Shown: positions 52,263 through 61,894, counted from the stretch's first letter. The stretch: DNA of 64,000 bases from Mycolicibacterium hippocampi (GCF_010723735.1 NZ_BLLB01000002.1:3224001-3288000), one strand, 5' to 3'. Notes: a model not told the origin generated them from the sequence alone. A program made the numbers and translations.

Positions 52263-53855
52263 ATGGCGAGAGATCACACGGTCGGCACGACACGCATCAG
52301 TCGTGGCCTGAAGATGGCTCTTCGCGGGCGGCGTGACCCGGCGCCGCTCGCGGGTCAGCGCAGCCGTAGCCAGAACACGATGGGTGACCTGCACACCCGC
52401 AAGGTCCTCGACCTCACCATCCGGCTGGCCGAGGTGATGCTGTCGTCCGGCTCGGGTACCGCGGACGTGGTCGCGACCGCTCAGGACGTCGCGAGGGCCT
52501 ACCGGCTCACCGACTGCGTCGTCGACATCTTCGTCACCACGGTGTTCGTCTCGGCACTGCCGACCGCCGACAGTCCGCCGATCACCATCGTGCGGTCGGT
52601 GAACGCCCGCTCGACCGACTACACACGGGTGGCCGAACTCGACCGGCTGGTCGGCCGGATCACCACGGGCGGCGTGACGGTCGACGAGGCGCACGAGGCG
52701 ATGGACGAGCTGTCGGAACGGCCACATCCGTATCCGCGCTGGGTGGCCACCGCCGGCTGGGCGGGTTTTGCCCTCGGCATCGCGATGCTGTTCGGCGGCA
52801 ACTGGCTCACCTGCCTGCTGGCCGCGCTCACCGCGGCGACGATCGACCGGGCGGGCCGGTTGTTGAACAGGATCGGTACCCCGTTCTTCTTCCAGCACGT
52901 GGTGGGCGCGATGATCGCGACCCTGGTCGCGGTGGCGGCCTACTACTTCGCCGGCCAGGGGCCCACCGCGCTCGTCGCGACCGGGATCGTGATGTTGCTG
53001 GCGGGGATGACGCTGGTCGGCGCGATGCAGGACGCGGTGACCGGCTACATGCTCACCGCCGTCACCCGGCTCACCGAGGCGATGTTCCTGACCGCGGGAA
53101 TCGTCGTGGGGATCCTGGCCGGCCTACAGGTCGCGGAGCTGCTCGGCGTCGTGATCGAGCTGCACGTCGACGCCACCGAGACGTTCATCATGCCGAACCG
53201 GCCGCTTCCCATCGCCCTGGCGGTGGTCGGCGCAGGGCTGGCGGGAGCCTCCCTGACCGTGGCGAGCTACGCCCCGTGGCGGTCGGTGGTCACTGCGGGG
53301 CTCACCGCCGCGCTCGCCGAGCTCGTGCTGATCGGTCTGGGCACCGCAGGTTTCGGCCAGGTGGTGGCCAGCGGCATCGCCGCGGTGGGTGTCGGCGTGA
53401 TCGCGACGCTGATCTCGATTCGCCGTCAGTCGCCGGCGCTGGTGACCGCCACCGCAGGCATCATGCCGATGCTGCCCGGCCTCGCCGTCTTCCGGGCGGT
53501 GTTCTACCTCGCGGTCGACGAGGAGTTCACCGACGGCATGAGACAGCTGATCGCCGCGGCCGCAGTGGCACTGGCCCTGGGCTCGGGTGTGGTGCTCGGT
53601 GAGTTCATCGGCTCGCCGCTGCGCTACCGAGCGGGCCGGATCGGCGAGTTCCTGCGTGTCGAAGGCCCGCCCGGGTTGCGCCGAGCCGTCGGTGCCGTGG
53701 TCGCGCTCCAGCCGGCCGATTCGGCTGCACCGACACGATCGGGCAGCCAGCATGCGTCCAGCATCGCGCTGGAGCCGGCGCTGGGGGAGGACACCGAAGC
53801 CGACGCCGACGACGGCGGTGAGTCGGACAGCCAGATCGAAAGCCGGGAAATCTAG
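52263..53855 (+). CDS. ThrE-type threonine/serine exporter
   Basis: 530 residues. The N-terminal cytosolic amphipathic DUF1212 domain (HTRKVLDLTIRLAEVMLSSGSGTADVVATA) is followed by about ten membrane helices (DUF1212 plus DUF3815 halves, about 155-460) and an acidic tail (EDTEADADDGGESDSQIE). Family exports threonine and serine. The last codons and stop (53850-53855) lie inside the left copy of the direct repeat that bounds the segment to the right, so the gene end is also the junction. Confidence 0.92.
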   Translation: MARDHTVGTTRISRGLKMALRGRRDPAPLAGQRSRSQNTMGDLHTRKVLDLTIRLAEVMLSSGSGTADVVATAQDVARAYRLTDCVVDIFVTTVFVSALPTADSPPITIVRSVNARSTDYTRVAELDRLVGRITTGGVTVDEAHEAMDELSERPHPYPRWVATAGWAGFALGIAMLFGGNWLTCLLAALTAATIDRAGRLLNRIGTPFFFQHVVGAMIATLVAVAAYYFAGQGPTALVATGIVMLLAGMTLVGAMQDAVTGYMLTAVTRLTEAMFLTAGIVVGILAGLQVAELLGVVIELHVDATETFIMPNRPLPIALAVVGAGLAGASLTVASYAPWRSVVTAGLTAALAELVLIGLGTAGFGQVVASGIAAVGVGVIATLISIRRQSPALVTATAGIMPMLPGLAVFRAVFYLAVDEEFTDGMRQLIAAAAVALALGSGVVLGEFIGSPLRYRAGRIGEFLRVEGPPGLRRAVGAVVALQPADSAAPTRSGSQHASSIALEPALGEDTEADADDGGESDSQIESREI

Positions 53856-53884
53856 GACACGAACCGGTAGTCGTGATCGGGAAG
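53850..53884. repeat. Left copy of imperfect 35/36-bp direct repeat bounding the catabolic segment
   Basis: Begins ATCTAGGACACGAACCGG and ends GATCGGGAAG. It matches 63782-63817 with one substitution and one 1-nt indel. On the minus strand it encodes the last residues of the flavin monooxygenase seen intact on the right (DYRF-S-stop) but is frameshifted and not attached to a gene, so it reads as a duplicated gene end. Confidence 0.85.
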
Positions 53885-53894
53885 AAAGCCAGGC

Positions 53895-54917
53895 TCAGCT
53901 GGTGATGGTGCGGGCAATGACGTTGCCCGCGAATTCGATTTCGTCATCTCCGACATCCAAGTGCGTCACCGCGCGCAGCATCCCTGGCCGTGGGACGGCT
54001 GAGACCAGGACACCCTCGGCTGCGAGTTGGCTGCGAAGCGCTTCTGGCGTCCAACCGATGGCGTGTGTGTCCAGCAGAACCACATTGGTTTCGACACGAC
54101 CGCTCACCATGCCGGTGCCCTGCAGGATATCGGCGAGCCGTTGCGCCCGGTGGTGATCATCCGCCAGGCGCCGCACGTGATGATCCAGTGCGTACAGACC
54201 CGCCGCCGCTAGCATTCCTGATTGGCGCATCGCGCCGCCGAGGCGCTGTTTGAGACGCCGCGCGTCGCGAACGGCGGCGGCGGGGAGCGCCAGTAGTGCC
54301 CCCATCGGGCATCCCAGTCCCTTCGAAAGGCAGAGGGTCACGGAATCCGAGCCTGCCGCGATTCGAGCAGGAGGCACATCGCTGTACAACGCCGCGTTGA
54401 GCAGTCGGGCACCGTCCAGGTGGGCGCGGATTCCACGGCGGGCTGCAGTCGCGAGCATCTGGTCCAACCGCTCGAGTGGCCATACCCGGCCGCCAGCATT
54501 GCTGTGACTGTTCTCCACTGAAACGACTGCGGTGCGGGGTGTCTCGGCTCCGCCCTCGGCAATAGCGGCCGTCAGTTGGATGTCGTCGAACGTACCGTCA
54601 ACAGTGCTGATCGGCTGGAGCATGAGGCCGGCGAGGGCGGCGGGGCCTCCGGCCTCACTTTTGATCAGGTGCGCGTCGGCCGAAGCGACGACGGCGTCGC
54701 CTGGTCGCGCCCATAGCTGCAGGGCGATTTGGTTTGCCATCGTCGCCGACGGTACGAACACCGCGGCCTGCGTGCCGAGCAGGTCGGCGACGCGGCCTTC
54801 CAGCTCGGTCGTCGTCGGGTCCTCGCCTTTCTGCTCGTCCCCGACCACCGCGCTGGCAATTGCGGCACGCATGCCGTCGGTAGGTTGAGTGACCGTGTCG
54901 GTGCGTAGGTCAATCAC
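53895..54917 (-). CDS. Threonine aldolase-like PLP enzyme
   Basis: 340 residues, fold type I. PLP Lys199 in LCLSKGLGCPMGA, the Asp168 for the ring nitrogen in AHLDGARLLNA, and the N-terminal DLRTDTVTQPTDGMRAA typical of low-specificity L-threonine aldolases. These split beta-hydroxy amino acids to glycine and an aldehyde. Last gene of the nine-gene operon; GTG 54917 overlaps the upstream stop (GTGA). In context it probably performs the terminal C-C cleavage of a pathway intermediate. Confidence 0.9.
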   Translation of the reverse strand: MIDLRTDTVTQPTDGMRAAIASAVVGDEQKGEDPTTTELEGRVADLLGTQAAVFVPSATMANQIALQLWARPGDAVVASADAHLIKSEAGGPAALAGLMLQPISTVDGTFDDIQLTAAIAEGGAETPRTAVVSVENSHSNAGGRVWPLERLDQMLATAARRGIRAHLDGARLLNAALYSDVPPARIAAGSDSVTLCLSKGLGCPMGALLALPAAAVRDARRLKQRLGGAMRQSGMLAAAGLYALDHHVRRLADDHHRAQRLADILQGTGMVSGRVETNVVLLDTHAIGWTPEALRSQLAAEGVLVSAVPRPGMLRAVTHLDVGDDEIEFAGNVIARTITS

Positions 54918-55951
54918 CGGGAAGTCGCCACCGTGTCGGAAAGGCCGTGTACTCGTCGGTACGGTCTGATCACCTCTACAGCGAAGAGCTCGAGTTGCTC
55001 AAACCACTCCTCGACAGTATCGACACAGAAGGTTGTGCAGGCCAGATGGTCGGCCCCCATCTCCGCGAGCCGTTCGACACGCTCGTAGACGGCGTCATAG
55101 CCGCCGATGAGGTTGTTATGCAGAGATTTCGCCGGATCGCGGCCGTCGAACGCCAGCGATCGACGATGCTGCACCATGCCTGTTGACACGTAACGGCGTT
55201 CAGTAGCCTCGTGGTTACGGCCGATCAGGCACGACAGCTGCGGCGCCACAGTCAGCGAATTGGCATCACGCCCGGCGGCCTCGGCGCGTTCGCGAAGCGT
55301 TCGAATCCACTCGGCCAACTCGTCGAACGGTCGCCAACCCGGGATCCATCCCGTCCCATATCGGATGGCGCGATCGATACCGCGAAGCTGATGGCCACCC
55401 ACCAGCACCTGAACCTCGCCGTCATACCCCTTGGGCGCCAGCTCGAGTGACTCCACCGCGTAGTGCTGCCCGTGATGGCTGACCGTCGGTTCGCGCATCA
55501 AACGGCGCAGTAGGGTTAGGCCCTCCTCAAGCATCTCCCCACGGTGTGCGCCCACGAGATCGGGCCGCGCGGCCGCATACTCCTCGGGGTAAGCACCGAT
55601 TCCCACGCCGAGTAACAGTCGGCCTTTACTGATCTGGTCGAGGGTAGCCGCCTGGCGGGCCAGTGTGACGATATCCCGCATCGGCAACACCAGCACCGCG
55701 GTGCCGACTTGCACCCGCTGTGTGACCGCTGCCGCGGCGGTGAGAACGGTGAGCACTTCGTAGAAGTTCGGCGTCGCCCCGTGATTTTGACGGACATAGT
55801 TCTGTGGGGCGTAATGATCGTTTCCCCACACTGAGTCGTAGCCGAGCTCTTCTGCCCGGCAGGCGGCCTCGATGAAGTGCCGTGGCTCGAAGAACGGGAT
55901 CGGGTTGATCAGGCCCTCCATTCCGGTCGGCATTCCAACTCCGAATTTCAT
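54914..55951 (-). CDS. Luciferase-like (F420- or FMN-dependent) oxidoreductase, operon gene 8
   Basis: 345 residues, LLM TIM barrel. N-terminus KFGVGMPTGMEG, VWGNDHYAPQ at the first cofactor loop, TLDQISKGRLLLGVGIGAYPEEY (cofactor phosphate loop), and VQVLVGGH. Related to F420-dependent dehydrogenases and to two-component monooxygenases such as SsuD; which cofactor is used cannot be fixed by eye. It is distinct from the other LLM enzyme of the operon (58379-59428), implying two separate oxidation steps. Four-nt overlaps on both sides. Confidence 0.9.
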   Translation of the reverse strand: MKFGVGMPTGMEGLINPIPFFEPRHFIEAACRAEELGYDSVWGNDHYAPQNYVRQNHGATPNFYEVLTVLTAAAAVTQRVQVGTAVLVLPMRDIVTLARQAATLDQISKGRLLLGVGIGAYPEEYAAARPDLVGAHRGEMLEEGLTLLRRLMREPTVSHHGQHYAVESLELAPKGYDGEVQVLVGGHQLRGIDRAIRYGTGWIPGWRPFDELAEWIRTLRERAEAAGRDANSLTVAPQLSCLIGRNHEATERRYVSTGMVQHRRSLAFDGRDPAKSLHNNLIGGYDAVYERVERLAEMGADHLACTTFCVDTVEEWFEQLELFAVEVIRPYRRVHGLSDTVATSR

Positions 55952-57213
55952 CTTCGCGACACCTCCGATTGTTGTTGCGCCAACTCCGCGAGTCCGGCTA
56001 CATCGTCGACCTGGTGCGCGGTGATGCCTTCGTTGATCTTGCTTCCCAGTGATTTCAGCCCAGTCGACGACGCCACGAGGACGACCTCATCGGATCGCCG
56101 CCGAGTGCCGTCACGAATATGGCGTGTCAGCGCCGCCAGCCCGGCGGCTGCAGCGGTCTCGAGTAGCACGCCCTCGGTGCATGCCGCGAGGCGCGCCGCG
56201 TCGGCGAGTTCGTCTTCGCTGACGGTGTGGACCGCGCCGCCGCTGTCTCGGATCGCCTGCAGCGCCTGAAAGGTGCTCTGCGCAGCGGAGATCGAAGTTG
56301 CTGACGTTGGGTGGTCGATTTCGGCGAGTGGCACGGTGTCGGACCCCGATGCGAGGGCGGCGGACACGCTGCCGTATATCTCACCGCCGCAATGTTCGGG
56401 AACCCCGGCGGCCAGGCCCATCTCGACCAACTCGGCGAACGCTCGACGGCTCCCGGCCACTGCGTCGCCGTAGCAGATCGGAAAGTACATCGCATCGGGC
56501 GCACTGCGGCCCAGTTGTTCCCATGTCTCATAGGCGATCGGCTTGTATCCGTCGATGGCGTATGGGTTGTTGCCGACGGGTGGGTCGGAGTAGTTCGACA
56601 TCGGGTACCAGCCGTACTGTTCGACCGCCTCACCGACCAGGCGCCATCGATCGCGCTTGGTATCGGCTATCGCGATGTGCGCTCCGTAGCCGGCCACGAA
56701 AGCGGCCATCAATGGGTCTACCCCCCGCGCAAACACGACCACGCCGGTCAGTCCGGCTCGTCGCGCATGTGCTGCGGTCGCCGCGGCCGCATTCCCCGTT
56801 GAGGCTGTCACCAGCACGCCGATGCCGAGTGACCGTGCGTGGTGTGCCGCGATCGCCGCCGCCCGGTCTTTGAACGACCAGGTCAATCCGCGGGACTCAT
56901 CCTTGATCCAGAGCCGATCCAGCCCAATCGCCGCCGCCAGACGTGGCGCGGGCAACAACGGGCTCGGCGCGGTGGCCGCGGCCGCCGAGTCGTCGGGTTC
57001 GATTGGCAACAGGGCGCGGTAGCGCGCGATTCCGCCCAGCGGTCCGGTCAGATCAGCGATGAAGCGTTCCCCCGCGGCGGTCAGGTCGTAGTCAGTTCTC
57101 AGGTTGGCTGCGACGCCGACTGCCCGGCACCGTTCACAGCCGCGGCCGTGTGGCGCCGGGTCGCCCTCGGCGCCACAGCGGATGCAGACGAGTGGCAAGC
57201 GTCCGGAGATCAC
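55948..57213 (-). CDS. Threonine synthase-like PLP enzyme with N-terminal zinc ribbon
   Basis: 421 residues, fold type II. A zinc ribbon Cys10-x2-Cys13 / Cys26-x2-Cys29 leads into the PLP domain with Lys115 in TWSFKDRAAA, the phosphate loop TASTGNAAAA, and the second-domain Ser region VLVASSTGLKS. Threonine synthases, cysteate synthases and dehydratases share this fold; the ordinary threonine biosynthesis genes (hom, thrB) are absent here. A beta- or gamma-elimination/replacement on an amino-acid-like intermediate is the likely reaction. GTG/ATG overlaps of 4 nt on both sides. Confidence 0.88.
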   Translation of the reverse strand: MISGRLPLVCIRCGAEGDPAPHGRGCERCRAVGVAANLRTDYDLTAAGERFIADLTGPLGGIARYRALLPIEPDDSAAAATAPSPLLPAPRLAAAIGLDRLWIKDESRGLTWSFKDRAAAIAAHHARSLGIGVLVTASTGNAAAATAAHARRAGLTGVVVFARGVDPLMAAFVAGYGAHIAIADTKRDRWRLVGEAVEQYGWYPMSNYSDPPVGNNPYAIDGYKPIAYETWEQLGRSAPDAMYFPICYGDAVAGSRRAFAELVEMGLAAGVPEHCGGEIYGSVSAALASGSDTVPLAEIDHPTSATSISAAQSTFQALQAIRDSGGAVHTVSEDELADAARLAACTEGVLLETAAAAGLAALTRHIRDGTRRRSDEVVLVASSTGLKSLGSKINEGITAHQVDDVAGLAELAQQQSEVSRR

Positions 57214-58382
57214 AGTGTCTCGAAGGTTCTGGGCAGCTGGCTGAGCGCCCGCCAGCCCGCGTCGGTCACCACCACCATGTCCTCGATTTGGACTCCGCCG
57301 AAACCGAATTCGTAGTAAGGCGTTTCGACGCAGAGCACCATCCCCTCTTCGATGACGTGCGGGTCTCCGGGCGCCAGCAGCGGCGCGTCGTAGCCGCCGA
57401 CGAGTCCGATGCCGTGTCCGACGTGTGTGCGGTCATAGTGGGGGATGCCGGCGCGTCGTGTCTCGGCCACAGCCGCCGCGAACACATCGGCGGTGCGGAC
57501 CCCGGGGCGCAGCATCTCCAGCGCCGCAGATTGGCCGGCGATCACGGCGTTGGCGTAGCTCCGCGATTTCTCCGAGGTTTCGCCGAGGCCGAAACATCGC
57601 GACAGATCGGACTGGTACCCGCCGTAGATGGCCCCGACGTCGAAGCGAAGGATGTCCCCGGGCGCCAACGCTGAGCCGGGCAGGTTCGCGTTCCCGAAGA
57701 CCGTCGCGGTGCCCACGGACACCGAGTCGACTCGAAGCAACCCGCCTTCTCGCGCGACCGCCACCCGGTACTCGGTGGCCAACTCGGCCTGGGTGATGCC
57801 GGGCGCCGCGATCGCGACGGTGGCCAGGATCGCCGACTCAGCGATCCTGGCGGCTTCCTGAAGCCTGGACACCTCCAGCTCGGTCTTACGCATTCGCAGT
57901 CGGGGCAACACGGCCGTCGCGTCGCACACTTCGTGGTCCCTCAAGGCTGCGGTCACGGCGGGCTCGTTCGCCGGCGCCACGTCCATACCGATCTTGGCCC
58001 TCTGCAGGTCGAGGTCGGCCGCAGTTCTGGCGATCATCGCGGTCCTGTCGAGTTCGGGTCTGCGATTGCGGTGGGCGGACGCGACAAGGAGCTGGGCCTC
58101 ATCGAGGTGCGCACCGGTTGCTTCTTCCCGGAAGAAGTCCCCCCAGGCGTGGTGCGCGAGCCCGGGCGCCAGGTCTTCGATGAGGTAGTCGAGCTCGGCC
58201 GCGGGCGTCAGCAGAACCGGTCGCGCCGGGTCGTCGCGGCGCACCACTGCGACGCTACGACCGGGCTTGCCGAACCTGGTCAGATAGCGGACATTCGCCG
58301 CAGTTGTGGCCACCAGTGCGTCCAGTCCGGCCTCGGAGAGAGCGGCGGATAGGCGGTTGGGGTCGTAGAGGAGCCCGGTCAC
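57210..58382 (-). CDS. M24-family metallohydrolase/lyase (creatinase, Xaa-Pro or DddP/DoeA-like)
   Basis: 390 residues. N-terminal creatinase-like domain (about 1-165), then pita-bread fold with all five metal ligands: Asp248 and Asp259 (FDVGAIYGGYQSDLSRCF), His323 (HVGHGIGLVGG), Glu353 (ETPYYEFGFGG) and Glu367 (VQIEDMVVV). The family includes Xaa-Pro peptidases, creatinase, ectoine hydrolase DoeA and the DMSP lyase DddP. In a catabolic operon a C-N bond hydrolase acting on a small molecule is more likely than a peptidase. Clearly different from pepQ at 32.6 kb. Confidence 0.9.
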   Translation of the reverse strand: MTGLLYDPNRLSAALSEAGLDALVATTAANVRYLTRFGKPGRSVAVVRRDDPARPVLLTPAAELDYLIEDLAPGLAHHAWGDFFREEATGAHLDEAQLLVASAHRNRRPELDRTAMIARTAADLDLQRAKIGMDVAPANEPAVTAALRDHEVCDATAVLPRLRMRKTELEVSRLQEAARIAESAILATVAIAAPGITQAELATEYRVAVAREGGLLRVDSVSVGTATVFGNANLPGSALAPGDILRFDVGAIYGGYQSDLSRCFGLGETSEKSRSYANAVIAGQSAALEMLRPGVRTADVFAAAVAETRRAGIPHYDRTHVGHGIGLVGGYDAPLLAPGDPHVIEEGMVLCVETPYYEFGFGGVQIEDMVVVTDAGWRALSQLPRTFETL

Positions 58383-59428
58383 TGCGCCGTCTCCGGACCG
58401 CTCAACCGGCGCCTTAGCTCGGTGAGGGTCTGAGCCAACAGCGCCAGTGCCTCGCGCAGCGACTGACCGGGCGCTCGCAACAACCAGAATCCGATATCGG
58501 TCACTTCGACCTCGTCGAGCACGGCGGACACCCTGTCCACCAATTGGTCCGGGGTTCCCGCCCAGCAGAAGGTGTCGATCATGCTGTCGGGCACAAGATC
58601 TGCCACTGCCTCCAGTGCGTCATAGTTGCGTGTCGCAATGATCTCCTCGAGCTCTTCGGGTACCGAAAGTCCGGCGTCGGTGACGAATCGGCGGTCAGGG
58701 AAACTCATCCACAGCAGCTTGGCCACCATCAGGCGGCATCCTTCGCGGGCACGTTCGGCGTCGGTGTGGACACAGGTGTCCACGCGTGCCATGGTGCGCA
58801 GTGCGGCGTCCCCTCGGCCGTGCGCGGCAGCGCCGCGCAGAACGTGGGACAGCGACCGAGCCAGCCCAGCAGGACTTGCCTGGCTGGCGATCATCACGCC
58901 CTCCGCAGCGCCTCCGGCCATCTCCAGCATGCGCCGCCCCCGACTGGCGATCCATAGCGGGAGATGTTGGTCAGGAACAATTTTCAAGTTCGCCGCACGC
59001 AGTGTGAAGGCCGCGGTTTGTCGTGTCACCGTTTCTCCGGCGAGCAGGCCGGCGATCGACTCGTAGGCGGCGCGGGTGGTTTCCGTCACTGCCGAACGGG
59101 ACAAGCCCATCATCGGCAGCCCCGATCCGCCGGCGCCGACCGCCAGCGTGACGCGCCCGTCGGCGAGCTCGCTGACGGTGGCGAGCGTTTGGGCGGTGAG
59201 GGCCGGATTGGCCGCGTAGCCATCGGCGACCGCGCCGCCGAGAGTGATCGAAGTGGTCCGCGTCGCCGACACCGTCATCCGCACGAACATGTCGCGAAAG
59301 AACCGCTCGTTGGAATGCCAGAGTGCGTCAAAACCCATCCGTTCGGCTTCGGCGGCCAGGTCGCCCCAGTCGCTCATGTGGACGTCGGCAACCGAATGTG
59401 AGGGGAACCCGAGATGAAAGCCGGTCAT
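58379..59428 (-). CDS. Luciferase-like (F420- or FMN-dependent) oxidoreductase, operon gene 5
   Basis: 349 residues from ATG 59428, chosen because it overlaps the permease stop (ATGA); an upstream in-frame codon would extend it by nine residues. LLM barrel: TGFHLGFPSHSVADVHMSDWG, RMGFDALWHSNERFFRDMF, SITLGGAVADGYAANPAL, VTLAVGAGGSGLPMMG, LPLWIASRGRRMLEMAGG. It resembles methylene-tetrahydromethanopterin reductase-like F420 enzymes. First catabolic enzyme after the transporter genes, so likely the entry oxidation of the imported compound. Confidence 0.88.
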   Translation of the reverse strand: MTGFHLGFPSHSVADVHMSDWGDLAAEAERMGFDALWHSNERFFRDMFVRMTVSATRTTSITLGGAVADGYAANPALTAQTLATVSELADGRVTLAVGAGGSGLPMMGLSRSAVTETTRAAYESIAGLLAGETVTRQTAAFTLRAANLKIVPDQHLPLWIASRGRRMLEMAGGAAEGVMIASQASPAGLARSLSHVLRGAAAHGRGDAALRTMARVDTCVHTDAERAREGCRLMVAKLLWMSFPDRRFVTDAGLSVPEELEEIIATRNYDALEAVADLVPDSMIDTFCWAGTPDQLVDRVSAVLDEVEVTDIGFWLLRAPGQSLREALALLAQTLTELRRRLSGPETAQ

Positions 59429-60237
59429 CGGGCGCTCGCAGCCTTTGTCCGCCAACGGAAGACTCGGCGGGACACGGTGCGGAAGACCAGCAGCTCAACG
59501 AGGACCATGACCACGGTGAAGCCCAGCGTCCAGGCGATCACCGCTGCGGGACGGTTGTAGGAGAAGTAGTACTCGATGCGTTCGCCGATACCCGATCCGG
59601 CGGACAGCGCCTCTACCAGCACCACCAGTTTCCAGCCCATCGCGAAACCGAATCGGGCCGCCGACAGCAAGGCCGGCGCCAGCTGCGGCAGTATCACGTG
59701 CCGGAATCGCGTGACAGACCCGAGGCGGTAGACCGTCGCCATCTGGAAGAGCCCCGAGTCCAAGGCTTTGCTGCCGTCGTAGACGAACGTCACCATGAAC
59801 GGGGTGACGGCCAGAGTGAGCGCGACCAGAGTGGCCAGCTCACCCAGTCCCAGCCACAGCGTCGAGAACAGAATCGTCACCGGGCCCGGTAGGGCCAGCC
59901 CGATGAACACGACGGGGTGGGCCAAGGCTTCGACATAGCGGTTGCGGGCCATCGTCACTCCGATGGACAACGCGATGGCGAACCCGGTGGTCCAGGCGAT
60001 CAGGATGCGACGCAGGGTGGTCAGCATCGATTCGTAGAAGTCCGGTGACGCCACCGCCGCTGCGAACTCCTCGACGACCGCGGCTGGGGAGGGCAGATGT
60101 GGCAGCAAACGTCCCGCGCACAGCCACCAGATCAGCAGACCGATGCCGACGGCCACCAACTCTGGCGGTGGTCGGCGGAACCCGGCCGGTGGCGCCGTGC
60201 GGTCGGCGGTCTCGGTGCGATGCAGCACGCTGGTCAC
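59425..60237 (-). CDS. ABC transporter permease 2 (NitT/TauT/SsuC type)
   Basis: 270 residues, GTG 60237 overlapping the ATPase stop (GTGA). Six membrane helices; binding-protein-dependent transport inner-membrane signature in RLGSVTRFRHVILPQLAPALLSAARFGFAMGWK (EAA loop). The second, non-identical permease of the system: the two likely form a heterodimer. Ends in RVFRWRTKAASAR and overlaps the first LLM gene. Confidence 0.92.
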   Translation of the reverse strand: MTSVLHRTETADRTAPPAGFRRPPPELVAVGIGLLIWWLCAGRLLPHLPSPAAVVEEFAAAVASPDFYESMLTTLRRILIAWTTGFAIALSIGVTMARNRYVEALAHPVVFIGLALPGPVTILFSTLWLGLGELATLVALTLAVTPFMVTFVYDGSKALDSGLFQMATVYRLGSVTRFRHVILPQLAPALLSAARFGFAMGWKLVVLVEALSAGSGIGERIEYYFSYNRPAAVIAWTLGFTVVMVLVELLVFRTVSRRVFRWRTKAASAR

Positions 60238-61031
60238 GCCGCACTCCCGGAGTTGTCGTCGGTGGTCCAGTACTGCAGCACAGAGTCGATCATGTTGCCC
60301 TCCACCTGGGCGATGGCCGCGGACTCGTAGCGGCGGGGGCGAGGGATGTCGATCGTGACCCGTTCGAGCACCCGTCCTGGGCCCGGCGCCATGACGTAGA
60401 CGTGGTCGGCCAGGAACACCGCCTCGCGGATGGAGTGCGTGATGAAGATGAACGTCTGGCCGGCCTTGGCCCACAGTTCGAGCAGTTTGCCCCGCAGCGA
60501 GCGGCCGGTGACTTCGTCCAGCGCCGAGAACGGCTCGTCCAGCAGCACGCAGGCAGGTTCGATGGCAAGTGCGCGCGCGATCGCGACACGTTGTCGTTGT
60601 CCGCCGGAAAGGCTCCCGGGCCAGTTCTCGGCGAACTGCCCGATCTCACACAGGTCGAGGTATCGATCGGTGCGTTCTCGCCACTCTGCGCGGGGGACAT
60701 CGGCTGCTTTCAACGCCAACTCGATGTTCTTTCGGACGCTCCGCCAGGGCAGCAGGCGAGGATCCTGGAACAGGTAGCCCAGGCGCGGCCTCGGGACCTG
60801 CTGGTCGACGCCATCGACCACCAGCGGTGTGCCGTCGATCGTCACGGTGCCCACCGTCGGCGTGGCGAGACCAGAAAGAATGTTCAGCAGAGTCGATTTC
60901 CCGCAACCGCTGGGGCCGACGATGCAGGCGAACTCGCCGTTGGCGACGCGCAGGCTGACATTCGACAGGGCGGGTACGGCGCTGCCGGGGTAGGAGTACG
61001 ACAGATCGGTGATGGTCAGAAAATCGGTCAT
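60234..61031 (-). CDS. ABC transporter ATP-binding protein (NitT/TauT type)
   Basis: 265 residues. Walker A GPSGCGKST at 39-47; Q-loop YLFQDPRLLPW; signature LSGGQRQRVAIARAL from 141; Walker B VLLDEPFSALD from 162; H-loop ITHSIREAVFLAD. ATG 61031 chosen; longer upstream frames have no ribosome-binding support. It lies 47 nt after the first permease and overlaps the second, so the order SBP, permease 1, ATPase, permease 2 is unusual. Confidence 0.94.
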   Translation of the reverse strand: MTDFLTITDLSYSYPGSAVPALSNVSLRVANGEFACIVGPSGCGKSTLLNILSGLATPTVGTVTIDGTPLVVDGVDQQVPRPRLGYLFQDPRLLPWRSVRKNIELALKAADVPRAEWRERTDRYLDLCEIGQFAENWPGSLSGGQRQRVAIARALAIEPACVLLDEPFSALDEVTGRSLRGKLLELWAKAGQTFIFITHSIREAVFLADHVYVMAPGPGRVLERVTIDIPRPRRYESAAIAQVEGNMIDSVLQYWTTDDNSGSAA

Positions 61032-61078
61032 GAGGCTGAAAGACGCTCCTTTGGAGGGCTTGTCATGATCGCCGGCCC

Positions 61079-61888
61079 TCACGTCGAGGTGGCGGTCGGC
61101 TGTGCGCGTAGGGATCGACGAGTGGGCGCACGCCACCGGAAGACTCGTCGTTCGATCGGACGCAGGATCAAATACTCGACCGTGGTGATCATCACGATGA
61201 AGAACAGCGTCCAGACTATGAGCCGGTCGAGCTCGAAGTACCCGTAGGCGCGCTTGTACTCTGCGCCGACGCCGATCTGCTGGGAGAACAGTTCGGCGAT
61301 GACGACGATCTTCCAGCCCAGCGCGTGGACATTTCGGAATGCGCTGAATAGATACGGCGCCATTTCGGGCAGGGCGAGGTGGCGGATGCGGTCGAGCGGC
61401 CCGAAGCCGTAGATCTGTGACATCTCGGTCAGCCGGGGGTCCAACGCCTTGACGCCCTCGTTGAGGCTGACGACTACGAAGGGGAACACCACGATCGCCA
61501 CGGACATGCAGACGCCGAACTCGGCGAGCCCGAACACCATCAGGCTCAACAGCGCCACCACCATGCTGGGAGCGGTGATGGTGACGTAGACGGCGGGACC
61601 GAAGAACCTGTTCCACCAGGAGCTGATCTGCATGAGCAGCGCAACCACCACGGCAGCGGTGTAGCCCATCGCCAACCCCAGAATGAGTCGGCGCAGCGTC
61701 GCCCACAGATCCTCGTAGGTGGCCGCCTCGCCTAGCAACAGGCCGGCGGTCTGCACTGTTTGAGTTGGTGACGGGAGGAAATCGGTCGCCTCCCAGAACA
61801 ACTGCCAGGCCATGAGCAGCACCGCGGCCGCTGACAGCATCAGCAACGCCCGCGGTGCCGGCTGCAGCGGTCGATCAGCAGAAGTCAT
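61079..61888 (-). CDS. ABC transporter permease 1 (NitT/TauT/SsuC type)
   Basis: 269 residues, six helices. EAA loop: YGFGPLDRIRHLALPEMAPYLFSAFRNVHALGWK. About 6 nt separate its start from the binding-protein stop. Diverged from permease 2 but clearly homologous (LGWKIVVIAEL vs MGWKLVVLVEAL; RRVFRWR in both tails), consistent with an old duplication and a heterodimeric channel. Confidence 0.92.
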   Translation of the reverse strand: MTSADRPLQPAPRALLMLSAAAVLLMAWQLFWEATDFLPSPTQTVQTAGLLLGEAATYEDLWATLRRLILGLAMGYTAAVVVALLMQISSWWNRFFGPAVYVTITAPSMVVALLSLMVFGLAEFGVCMSVAIVVFPFVVVSLNEGVKALDPRLTEMSQIYGFGPLDRIRHLALPEMAPYLFSAFRNVHALGWKIVVIAELFSQQIGVGAEYKRAYGYFELDRLIVWTLFFIVMITTVEYLILRPIERRVFRWRAPTRRSLRAQPTATST

Positions 61889-61894
61889 CGGTAG

